A DNA stretch of 12,016 nucleotides from JBJXGF01 sp046153015 (GTDB taxonomy: Bacteria > Actinomycetota > Acidimicrobiia > Acidimicrobiales > CAIXPF01). This document shows positions 5,639 to 11,734 of the stretch, piece by piece (the stretch's first letter is position 1; the number at the start of each line of letters is the position of its first letter). Position numbers and translations under genes: made by a program. The notes under the pieces are model-generated. The model had not been told where the DNA came from and made no database searches. It was given only the letters and a program-made list of their open reading frames with translations. The stretch is from assembly GCA_046153015.1 (NCBI GenBank), contig JBJXGF010000087.1, forward strand, positions 1 to 12,016. The letters are read 5' to 3'.

Positions 5639-6433
5639 ATGTCCGACGTCGTGCTCTACGAGACGAGAGGCCCCGTCGCCGTCATCACCCTCAACCGGCC
5701 CGAGCGGCTCAACGCCTGGAGCGGCGAGCTCGGCGACGGGTACTGGACCGCCCTCGACCGAGCGCGCGACGACGACTCGGTGCGCACGATCGTGGTCACC
5801 GGCGCCGGCCGGGGCTTCTGCGCCGGCGCCGACATGGACCTGCTGCAGGGCCTGAGCTCGGGCGGCGGAGGCGGCGGTGGAGGCCGCCGCCTGCGCGACG
5901 AGCACCAGACCTACACGTTGTCGATCCCCAAGCTGATCGTCGGGGCCATCAACGGCGCCTGCGCCGGCCTCGGGCTCGTGCAGGCCAGCATGATGGACAT
6001 CCGCATCGCCGCCGCCGGCGCCAAGTTCACCACGGCCTTCGCCCGCCGGGGCCTCATCGCCGAGCACGGCCTCTCGTGGACGCTGCCGCGGCTGTGCGGG
6101 CCGGCCAACGCGCTCGACCTGCTGCTCTCCGCCCGCACGGTGACCGCCGAGGAGGTGCACCAGCTCGGCTTCGTGCAGCGGGTCGTGGCGCCCGAGTCGG
6201 TGCTGGACGAGGCCGTCGCCTACGCCGCCGACGTGGCGGCCAACGTGTCCCCGACCTCGATCGCGGTGATCAAGCGGCAGGTGTGGCAGAGCATGCAGCA
6301 GAACCTGGCCGACTCCAACGCGGTGACCACCGAGGAGATGAAGGCCAGCTTCCACCGACCCGACTTCAAGGAGGGCGTGCAGAGCTTCGTGCAGCGCCGC
6401 CCGCCGGAGTTCCCGGCCTTCCACGCCGAGTGA
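5639..6433 (+). CDS. Enoyl-CoA hydratase/isomerase (crotonase) family protein, atypical active site
   Basis: 264 residues, normal for the family. Crotonase hallmarks: the N-terminal VAVITLNRPERLNAW, the oxyanion-hole segment GRGFCAGADMD (58-67), INGACAGLGLVQASMMDIRIA (104-124) with the second oxyanion glycine, and the C-terminal helices. By-eye alignment to classical enoyl-CoA hydratase puts Val114 and Phe134 at the two catalytic glutamate positions. An acidic residue instead occurs at Glu142 in GLIAEHGLSW, where isomerase-type members carry their acid/base. A Δ3,Δ2-enoyl-CoA isomerase or other crotonase reaction is thus more likely than simple hydration; the substrate is unknown. A run of eight glycines (75-82) forms a flexible insert after the oxyanion loop. 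The gene stands between two hairpin/promoter regions and probably forms a single-gene transcript. Confidence 0.85.
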   Translation: MSDVVLYETRGPVAVITLNRPERLNAWSGELGDGYWTALDRARDDDSVRTIVVTGAGRGFCAGADMDLLQGLSSGGGGGGGGRRLRDEHQTYTLSIPKLIVGAINGACAGLGLVQASMMDIRIAAAGAKFTTAFARRGLIAEHGLSWTLPRLCGPANALDLLLSARTVTAEEVHQLGFVQRVVAPESVLDEAVAYAADVAANVSPTSIAVIKRQVWQSMQQNLADSNAVTTEEMKASFHRPDFKEGVQSFVQRRPPEFPAFHAE

Positions 6434-6444
6434 GTCGAGGAGGC

Positions 6445-6479
6445 GCCGCAGCGTCGGCGGAGCGGCGCTTCGCTGCGGC
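6445..6479 (+). terminator. Hairpin after the crotonase gene
   Basis: GCCGCAGCG (6445-6453) pairs exactly with CGCTGCGGC (6471-6479) across a 17-base loop, starting 11 bases after the stop at 6433. There is no T-run. It lies directly upstream of the next gene's promoter hexamer. Confidence 0.45.
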
Positions 6480-6489
6480 CCTCAGCGGC

Positions 6490-6495
6490 TAGCGT
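6490..6495 (+). promoter_or_regulatory. TAGCGT -10 hexamer, leaderless start of the DUF6398 gene
   Basis: TAGCGT ends seven bases before the ATG at 6503, with no Shine-Dalgarno site. The identical hexamer at the identical spacing precedes the methyltransferase gene at 11735. Confidence 0.5.
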
Positions 6496-6502
6496 CAGTG
6501 CC

Positions 6503-8215
6503 ATGGCGCAGCGAGGACGACGCCCCCACCGCCGTGCGCCGCGGGGGTGGTCGCCGGCCACGCACGCAGGCCCGGGTGGATCGCTCGGCCTCCGGCCCCG
6601 CCACTGGCCGCCCCAGCCGCCCTCGGCCGAGCTCGACGACCGCCTGGCGCCGATCCTGGCCAGCGCCCGCCGGCTGCTCGACGCACCCGACCCGCTCGAG
6701 GCGGAGCTGCTCGCCTCGCTGATCTGCCTCGCCGCGCCCGAGCTCGACGAGGAGTACGGCCGGCTCGACGCCCCGAGCGCGCTCGAGATCATGATCCACG
6801 GCCTCGCCCGCTCGCCGAGCGCCCCCGCCCTCGCCATCCTCCTCGGGCTGGCGGCAGTGGCCGACGAGCCGTACGCCGCGGCGGCCGCCGAGGGCGCCGA
6901 GCGGCTGCAGGAGCAGGGCGTCCCGCCGCCGGCGTGGCTGGAGGACGCCGGGCGGGCGGAGGTGGTGGGCTGCTGGCTGGTGTCGCACCCCCTCGGCGAC
7001 GGCGAGAACGTGCTGCTCGGCTGCCGGTACCCGAGCGGCGCCGAGCACACCGTGCTCGCCTACATCGATCACAACGGCGGCAGCCTGGTGAAGGACGCCT
7101 TCGTGGGCGGCCCGGCCGCCGAGCTGGTCGAGGACTTCCGCCGGCTGGCGGCCGAGGAGCCCGACACGGCGGTCGAGCCGCTCTCGCCGGCCTCCGCCGC
7201 AGCCCGGCTCCGTTCGGGGTTGGCGGTGACCGATCTCGGGCTGCCCGCCGTGGAGACCGACAGCTACCCCGACGTGCGGGCCCTGCTCGACGCCCGGCTG
7301 CGTACGCTGCCCGCCGGCATGGCGCCGGCCCCCGCCCGCCTGGCGCCCGCCGAGCGCGACGAGCTGGTCGCCGAGTTCCTCGCCGCCGAAGGCCGGGCCT
7401 GGGCCGCGCACGGCGACGGCGCGGCCATCGCGTGGGAGCTGCTGCGCTTTCGCTGCGACGACGGCGACGGCCGGGCGCTGCGCTGGAGCCCAGCGGTGGT
7501 CGAGCTGCTGCTCACCGAGTGGTTCTTCCGGGCGGTGCCGGCCGACGCCGCGTTCTACGCGCTCACCCCGAGCGTGCTGCGCGACTGGATCCGCTTCGCC
7601 GGCCGGCGCAGCGGCCTGGCGGCGCGGCACGTGCAGGCCACCCTCGCCGCAGTCGACCGCTTCGAGCCGCAGTTCCTCACCGAGCTGCGCCGGCCTCCCG
7701 CGTGGCGCCAGGAGATGGCGCTGCTCGACCTGCTGCGGGAGCGGGGGATGGCCCCGACCCCCGAGCGGGCCCCGACCGCCGAGCGGCCCTTCGACTGGAC
7801 CGGGATCCGGGGGGAGCTGCACGAGCGGGTCGAGCGCATCGTCGGCGCCTGCGACCAGGCCTGCGACCGGGCCCTCGACGGGGAGTACAAGAACCTGGCC
7901 CGGGCGCTGGTGGCCCGCCTGGCCCGCCAGCGGCCCTCGCCGCTGCGCCGGGGGGACCCGACGATCTGGGCGGGCGGGGTGCTCTACGCCCTGGGTCAGC
8001 TCAACTACCTCTTCTCCCGCCACGCGGCCCTGCACCTGCCGGCGAAGGCGCTGGCGGAGGCGGTCGGCGCCAACCTCAGCTCGATCAGCCAGAAGGCGAA
8101 GAGCATCCGTGAGCAGACGCCGCTGCGCGAGGGCGACCCGGCCTTCACCCGCGCCGAGATCATCGAGCTCGGCCCGCTCGCTCACCTGTACCGCTACGGC
8201 CTGAACCGCCGCTGA
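6503..8215 (+). CDS. Protein of unknown function with a C-terminal DUF6398-like domain
   Basis: 570 residues, soluble, with no signal peptide or clear membrane segment. Residues 1-40 are basic and Pro/Gly-rich, probably disordered. Residues about 41-150 are Ala/Leu-rich helices. Residues 155-215 form a compact segment (VLLGCRYPSGAEHTVLAYIDHNGGSLVKDAF) that looks like a conserved small domain of unknown role. After a helical middle part (about 280-415), the C-terminus (about 436-540) matches what I know of DUF6398: ERVERIVGACDQACDRALDGEYKNL, then ARLARQRPSPLRRGDPTIWAGGVLYALGQLNYLF. It ends in a helix-turn-helix-like LAEAVGANLSSISQKAKSIRE (about 518-537), hinting at nucleic-acid binding. No enzyme motif is visible. 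DUF6398 also appears next to SEC-C or pRiA4b ORF-3-like modules in other proteins, from memory. It has its own leaderless promoter and is convergent with the metallopeptidase. Function not assigned. Confidence 0.75.
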   Translation: MAQRGRRPHRRAPRGWSPATHAGPGGSLGLRPRHWPPQPPSAELDDRLAPILASARRLLDAPDPLEAELLASLICLAAPELDEEYGRLDAPSALEIMIHGLARSPSAPALAILLGLAAVADEPYAAAAAEGAERLQEQGVPPPAWLEDAGRAEVVGCWLVSHPLGDGENVLLGCRYPSGAEHTVLAYIDHNGGSLVKDAFVGGPAAELVEDFRRLAAEEPDTAVEPLSPASAAARLRSGLAVTDLGLPAVETDSYPDVRALLDARLRTLPAGMAPAPARLAPAERDELVAEFLAAEGRAWAAHGDGAAIAWELLRFRCDDGDGRALRWSPAVVELLLTEWFFRAVPADAAFYALTPSVLRDWIRFAGRRSGLAARHVQATLAAVDRFEPQFLTELRRPPAWRQEMALLDLLRERGMAPTPERAPTAERPFDWTGIRGELHERVERIVGACDQACDRALDGEYKNLARALVARLARQRPSPLRRGDPTIWAGGVLYALGQLNYLFSRHAALHLPAKALAEAVGANLSSISQKAKSIREQTPLREGDPAFTRAEIIELGPLAHLYRYGLNRR

Positions 8216-8236
8216 CCTGCCGGCCGAGCCGGCGGG
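8216..8236. terminator. Bidirectional terminator hairpin between convergent genes
   Basis: CCTGCCGGC (8216-8224) pairs with GCCGGCGGG (8228-8236) around a CGA loop: nine pairs, one of them a U-G wobble. It fills nearly all of the 25-base gap between the stop at 8215 and the opposing stop at 8241, so it can serve both genes. It lacks a U-tract. Confidence 0.6.
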
Positions 8237-8240
8237 CGGG

Positions 8241-9068
8241 TCACACGGCGGCCGTGGTGTACCAGTCGATGCAGGCCTGATGGCCGTGGTCGAGCCCCGC
8301 CCGGAACGCCTCCTGGCGCTCGGCGCCGGTGCCGTGCGGATCGTCGGAGGGCCCGGAGTCGCCGATCGCCCCGGCCAGGCGGAGCGCCTCGTTCTCCTCC
8401 TCGGCCTGGAGCCAGCCGCGGCCGCGCGCGTCGCGGTTGTAGGCGCCGGAGAAGCAGTCGGCCTGCAGCTCGAAGTTGGCGTCGCGCTGGAAGCGGTCGA
8501 TCTGTAGCACCTGCTGCACGTGGTGGCCGAACTCGTGGGCCACCACGTAAGCGAGCGCGCCGTCGCCGTACCGGGTCCAGAACCAGTTCGCCCACTGGTA
8601 GGAGATGTAGATCGTGGTGTTGGCCGAGCAGTAGAACGGCCCGGCGCTGCTCGCCACCGAGCCGCACGCCGTCGAGATCGAGCCGTTGCGCGTGCCCTCG
8701 AACCAGCGGCCCGTCGCCGCCACCTCGCGGCCGAGCGTGTCGGACCAGAAGCGGCCCACGTCGCCCCGCACCATCTCCATGAACTGGCTGAGGTCGGTCC
8801 TGCTGGGCGCGCTCGGCGTGGCGGCCGGCCCGAAGAACGTGCGGACGGACTTCGCGGTCCGTCGCGCGGTGAGCGACGAGGTGAGCGACGAGGTGAGCGC
8901 CGCGCCGTCGACGCGGCCCGCCGCTGCGTCGGCGGCCCCGGCCGGCGCGGCGAAGGCGCCCAACGCCAGCAGCGCAACCGCCGCGGCGAGGCCGCCCCGC
9001 AATCGGCGCCGCCAGGCCCCCCGCGGCTCGTGACGCCGCCCTCCACCGACCGCCGCCCCAGCTCTCAT
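8241..9068 (-). CDS. Secreted neutral zinc metallopeptidase (YpfJ family)
   Basis: 275 residues from the ATG at 9068. Residues about 20-46 are an Arg-rich n-region, an Ala/Leu hydrophobic core (LAAAVALLALGAF) and an APAGA cleavage region: a signal peptide, so the protein is exported. The mature part carries the family signature: ACGSVASSAGPFYCSANTTIYI (134-155), the zinc motif HEFGH (178-182), and ELQADCFSGAY (200-210), whose Glu is the likely third ligand. This fits the 'putative neutral zinc metallopeptidase' family (PF04228). Its physiological substrate is unknown. The usual Pro in FYCP is Ser here. Upstream in-frame starts at 9152 (TTG) and 9146 (ATG) would add 28 or 26 residues before the signal. 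9068 is chosen because GAGGAGGG lies six bases upstream. Convergent with the DUF6398 gene. Confidence 0.85.
   Translation of the reverse strand: MRAGAAVGGGRRHEPRGAWRRRLRGGLAAAVALLALGAFAAPAGAADAAAGRVDGAALTSSLTSSLTARRTAKSVRTFFGPAATPSAPSRTDLSQFMEMVRGDVGRFWSDTLGREVAATGRWFEGTRNGSISTACGSVASSAGPFYCSANTTIYISYQWANWFWTRYGDGALAYVVAHEFGHHVQQVLQIDRFQRDANFELQADCFSGAYNRDARGRGWLQAEEENEALRLAGAIGDSGPSDDPHGTGAERQEAFRAGLDHGHQACIDWYTTAAV
8869..8899. repeat. 12-bp tandem repeat inside the metallopeptidase gene
   Basis: GTGAGCGACGAG occurs at 8869-8880 and 8881-8892, with seven further bases matching. It is in frame and encodes the repeated LTSS near the mature N-terminus, ahead of the catalytic domain, probably a linker that can slip in length. 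Confidence 0.6.
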
Positions 9069-9074
9069 CGGTTT

Positions 9075-9082
9075 CCCTCCTC
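9075..9082 (-). promoter_or_regulatory. Strong Shine-Dalgarno site of the metallopeptidase gene
   Basis: Read on the minus strand, GAGGAGGG ends six bases before the ATG at 9068. It is the strongest ribosome binding site in the window and decides the start codon. This gene is therefore leadered, unlike its divergent neighbour. Confidence 0.7.
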
Positions 9083-9159
9083 GGGAAGGCTCCGCGCCGC
9101 CCGACCGGCCCGTCACCGGTCGCTTCGGGCCCGTTCCGCCGCCCATGCTCAACGCGCCT

Positions 9160-9196
9160 GTACCAGTCGGATAAGGATCCTAGCAACGGCCGGTAC
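9160..9196. promoter_or_regulatory. Imperfect dyad between divergent genes, possible operator
   Basis: GTACC (9160-9164) and GGTAC (9192-9196) flank an 8-bp palindrome AGGATCCT (9174-9181) with nearly symmetrical spacers of nine and ten bases. On the minus strand the centre also reads TAGGAT, a possible -10 for the metallopeptidase. The arms are short, so this may be chance. The rest of the 9069-9252 gap shows only the Shine-Dalgarno site and the MaoC promoter hexamer. Confidence 0.25.
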
Positions 9197-9238
9197 GACG
9201 CGTCACCCCAGGCTGCGGCCGCCCCCGCCGGCGCCAAC

Positions 9239-9244
9239 TAGCAT
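9239..9244 (+). promoter_or_regulatory. TAGCAT -10 hexamer, leaderless start of the MaoC-like gene
   Basis: TAGCAT ends eight bases before the ATG at 9253, and there is no Shine-Dalgarno site between them. Confidence 0.45.
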
Positions 9245-9252
9245 GCGCAGCC

Positions 9253-10071
9253 ATGCCCGGCGAGGTGGTGACCACCAAGACCGCCATCCACGACCCGCCC
9301 GAGTCCTACGAGGCGAACCCCATCCATTCGGCGCAGGGCGCGGCGGCCGCCGGCTACGCCGGGGCGTTGGTGGCGGGCATCCACACCTACGGCTGGGCGG
9401 CCAACGCCGTGATCGAGCTCTTCGGCGAGGAGTGGCTGGCGCTCGGCTGGGCCGACGTGCGCTACCGGCGCCCGGTCTACCCGGGCGAGTTGCTGACCAC
9501 CACCGTCACCGAGATCGGCGAGGCGGCCGCCCGGCTGGTGACCACGAAAGCCGGCGGCGAGGTCGTCCTCGAGGGTCAGTGCGGGCTGGGGATCGGCCCG
9601 TTCACGGCGGATCTGGAGCAGCCCGAGCGGGTCGAGCCGGCCCCCGAACCGCCCGAGCGGGTGCGCATGCTGCTCGCCGAGGCGCCGGTCGGGCAGGACT
9701 TCCTGCCGATGGCGGTCGACGCGTCGGCCTCGTTCCTACAGGCTTGGGTGGAGACCCGCCTCGACGAGCATCACCCCCGCTGGCTCGGCGATCGCCCCCT
9801 GATCCACCCGGCGTTCCTGGCCGGGCGGATGACGCCGCTGTTCCGCCACAACTACCTCTACGGGCCCGCCATCCACGTGCGGACCCAGATCCAGCACCTA
9901 CGGGCGGGGTACGGGCCTCAGCGCCTCGCCGTCGCCGCCCGGCTCCACGCCGCCTACGAGCGCAAGGGCCACCACTACCACGAGAGCGACTGCTGGATCC
10001 TCGGAGAAGACGGCGAGCCCATCGCCGCCAAACGGCACACCGGCATCTTCCTCGTCGGCCCCCGGGGCTGA
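9253..10071 (+). CDS. MaoC-like double-hotdog protein (acyl-CoA dehydratase/thioesterase family)
   Basis: 272 residues, about twice a single hotdog domain. The N-terminal half contains a hydratase-2-like stretch, SYEANPIHSAQGAAAAGYAGALVAGIHTYGW (18-48), followed by WADVRYRRPVYPGELLTTTV (67-85), the second strand block of MaoC proteins. The second half (about 145-270; PLIHPAFLAGRMTPLFRHNY, then strands ending in RHTGIFLVG) looks like a degenerate second hotdog lacking the motif. Classical (R)-hydratases use Asp and His in a D-x-N-P-x-H motif; here the acidic position is Glu20 (E-x-N-P-I-H25). It may thus hydrate enoyl-CoA, act on another acyl-CoA, or be non-catalytic. The carboxyltransferase gene follows after 55 bases with its own promoter, consistent with acyl-CoA metabolism. 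Confidence 0.7.
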   Translation: MPGEVVTTKTAIHDPPESYEANPIHSAQGAAAAGYAGALVAGIHTYGWAANAVIELFGEEWLALGWADVRYRRPVYPGELLTTTVTEIGEAAARLVTTKAGGEVVLEGQCGLGIGPFTADLEQPERVEPAPEPPERVRMLLAEAPVGQDFLPMAVDASASFLQAWVETRLDEHHPRWLGDRPLIHPAFLAGRMTPLFRHNYLYGPAIHVRTQIQHLRAGYGPQRLAVAARLHAAYERKGHHYHESDCWILGEDGEPIAAKRHTGIFLVGPRG

Positions 10072-10074
10072 GGG

Positions 10075-10100
10075 GGCGCCGGCAGCGATACGGCGGCGCC
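10075..10100 (+). terminator. Possible hairpin after the MaoC-like gene
   Basis: GGCGCCG (10075-10081) pairs with CGGCGCC (10094-10100) across a 12-base loop, four bases after the stop. There is no T-run. It precedes the next gene's promoter hexamer. Confidence 0.4.
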
Positions 10101-10114
10101 GTCGCCGCTCGGCG

Positions 10115-10121
10115 ATACTTT
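10115..10121 (+). promoter_or_regulatory. ATACTTT -10 region, leaderless start of the carboxyltransferase gene
   Basis: The AT-island ATACTTT can be read as TACTTT ending five bases, or GATACT ending seven bases, before the ATG at 10127. No Shine-Dalgarno site is present. CTCGGCG directly precedes it, as at the methyltransferase gene. Confidence 0.45.
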
Positions 10122-10126
10122 CGGCG

Positions 10127-11677
10127 ATGACGTGGCAAGGCGAGATCGACGAGCTCCAGCGGCGCCTGGAGCTGGCCAAGCAGATGGGCGGCGCCGACAA
10201 GGTCGCCCGCCAGCACGAGCACGGCAAGCTGACGATCCGGGAACGGATCGACGCCATCTGCGACGACGGGACCTTCCACGAGCTCGGCGCGCTCGCCGGC
10301 AAGCCCGAGTACGACGACGACGGCAACCTCATCGGCTTCATGCCGGCGAGCTTCCTCTTCGGCGCCGCCGAGATCGACGGGCGGCCGGTGATCGTGTCGG
10401 GCGACGACTTCACGGTGCGGGGCGGCTCCAGCGAGATGACCTTCCCCGCCAAGCGGGAGTTCGCCGAGAACCTGGCGGTCGAGCTGCGCCTGCCCCACGT
10501 GCGCCTGGTCGACGGGATGGGCGGCGGCGGCTCGGTCAAGACCATCGAGACCGAGGGCCGCACGAAGATCCCCGCCATCCGGGGCTGGGAGACCGTCGTC
10601 GAGCACCTCTCGGTGGCGCCGTCGGTGGCCCTGGCGCTCGGCTCGGTCGCCGGCATCGGCGCGGCGCGGGTCGCCACCAGCCACTACTCGGTGATCGTGC
10701 GCGACACCGCGCAGATGATGATCGCCGGGCCGTTGCTCGTGGAGCAGGCGGCGCTCGGCGCGCCGACGAAGGAGGAGCTCGGCCACGCCGACATCCACAC
10801 CTCGAACGGCGCCATCGACGACGTGGTCGACAGCGAGAAGGAGGCCTTCGAGCGGGCCCGGCAGTTCCTCTCCTACCTGCCGAGCTCGGTGCACGAGCTG
10901 GCCCCCCGCGGCCCGGTCACCGACGACCCGAACCGCCGGGATGAGGCCCTGCTCTCGATCGTGCCCCGCCAGCCGCGCCGGGTCTACAAGATGCGCACGG
11001 TGCTCGACTCGGTGTTCGACCAGGGCTCGTTCTTCGAGTTCGGGCGGGGCTGGGGCCGCTCGATCATCACCGGCTTCGCCCGCCTCGACGGCTGGCCGGT
11101 GGCCGTGTTCGCGGAGGACCCGTACATCTACGGCGGGGCCTGGACCGCCGACGCCTCCCAGAAGGTGATCCGCCTGATCGACCTGGCGTCGATCTTCCAC
11201 CTGCCGCTGATCCATCTCGAGGACTGCCCAGGGTTCCTGATCGGCAAGCAGTCCGAGGAGGAGGCCACGATCCGGCACGGGTCGCGGGCGTTGGCCGCCC
11301 TCGGCCAGTGCACCAGCCCGTTCTGCTGCGTGGTCGTGCGCAAGGCCTTCGGCGTGGCCGGCGCCGCCAACCGCAAGCCCGGCGCCACCCACTTCCGCTA
11401 CATCTGGCCCTCCGGGGACTGGGGCTCGCTGCCCATCGAGGGCGGCATCGAGGTGGCGTACCGGGCCGAGCTGGCCGACGCGGAGGACTACCAGGCCGAG
11501 GTGGAGAAGATCCGCGAGCGGCTCAACCGCTACCGCACGCCGTTCCGTTCGGCGGAGGTGTTCGAGATCGAGGAGATCATCGACCCGCGCAACACCCGCC
11601 CGCTGCTCTGCCAGTGGGTCAACCTGGTGTCCTCCCGGCTCACGACCGGGCCGACGTCGTTCACGTACCGCCCCTGA
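10127..11677 (+). CDS. Acyl-CoA carboxylase carboxyltransferase (beta) subunit
   Basis: 516 residues, normal for AccD/PccB-type subunits. These transfer CO2 from carboxybiotin to an acyl-CoA such as propionyl- or acetyl-CoA; the biotin carboxylase/carrier partner is not in this window. N-terminal crotonase-like half: LEL AKQMGGADKVARQHEHGKLT and LTIRERIDAICD, the usual family start; DDFTVRGGSSEM (93-104); first oxyanion region SVAGIGAARVA (173-183, canonically GPCAGGA). C-terminal half: DGWPVAVFAEDP, EDCPGFLIGKQSEE (365-378, like DvPGFlpG) and second oxyanion region RKAFGVAGAAN (405-415, canonically RKAYGGAY). There is no biotin-attachment domain. The changed oxyanion motifs place it in a divergent subfamily, so I give no accD or pccB symbol. 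The ATG follows a promoter hexamer. Confidence 0.85.
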   Translation: MTWQGEIDELQRRLELAKQMGGADKVARQHEHGKLTIRERIDAICDDGTFHELGALAGKPEYDDDGNLIGFMPASFLFGAAEIDGRPVIVSGDDFTVRGGSSEMTFPAKREFAENLAVELRLPHVRLVDGMGGGGSVKTIETEGRTKIPAIRGWETVVEHLSVAPSVALALGSVAGIGAARVATSHYSVIVRDTAQMMIAGPLLVEQAALGAPTKEELGHADIHTSNGAIDDVVDSEKEAFERARQFLSYLPSSVHELAPRGPVTDDPNRRDEALLSIVPRQPRRVYKMRTVLDSVFDQGSFFEFGRGWGRSIITGFARLDGWPVAVFAEDPYIYGGAWTADASQKVIRLIDLASIFHLPLIHLEDCPGFLIGKQSEEEATIRHGSRALAALGQCTSPFCCVVVRKAFGVAGAANRKPGATHFRYIWPSGDWGSLPIEGGIEVAYRAELADAEDYQAEVEKIRERLNRYRTPFRSAEVFEIEEIIDPRNTRPLLCQWVNLVSSRLTTGPTSFTYRP

Positions 11678-11721
11678 CGCGACCCCACCCCGAGGCGGCC
11701 GCCGCGCTCTGGCCCTCGGCG

Positions 11722-11727
11722 TAGCGT
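11722..11727 (+). promoter_or_regulatory. TAGCGT -10 hexamer, leaderless start of the methyltransferase gene
   Basis: TAGCGT ends seven bases before the ATG at 11735, identical in sequence and spacing to the hexamer before the DUF6398 gene at 6503. There is no Shine-Dalgarno site. Confidence 0.5.
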
Positions 11728-11734
11728 GGCGCAG

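Noticed and set aside
6482..9046. Long open frame of 854 codons on the minus strand
   Set aside because: It overlaps both the DUF6398 gene and the metallopeptidase in another frame and has low-complexity Arg/Pro/Ser composition. The metallopeptidase motifs belong to a different frame.
9069..9152. Upstream TTG or ATG starts for the metallopeptidase
   Set aside because: They would add 26-28 Gly/Pro-rich residues before the signal peptide and would read through the strong Shine-Dalgarno site serving the ATG at 9068.
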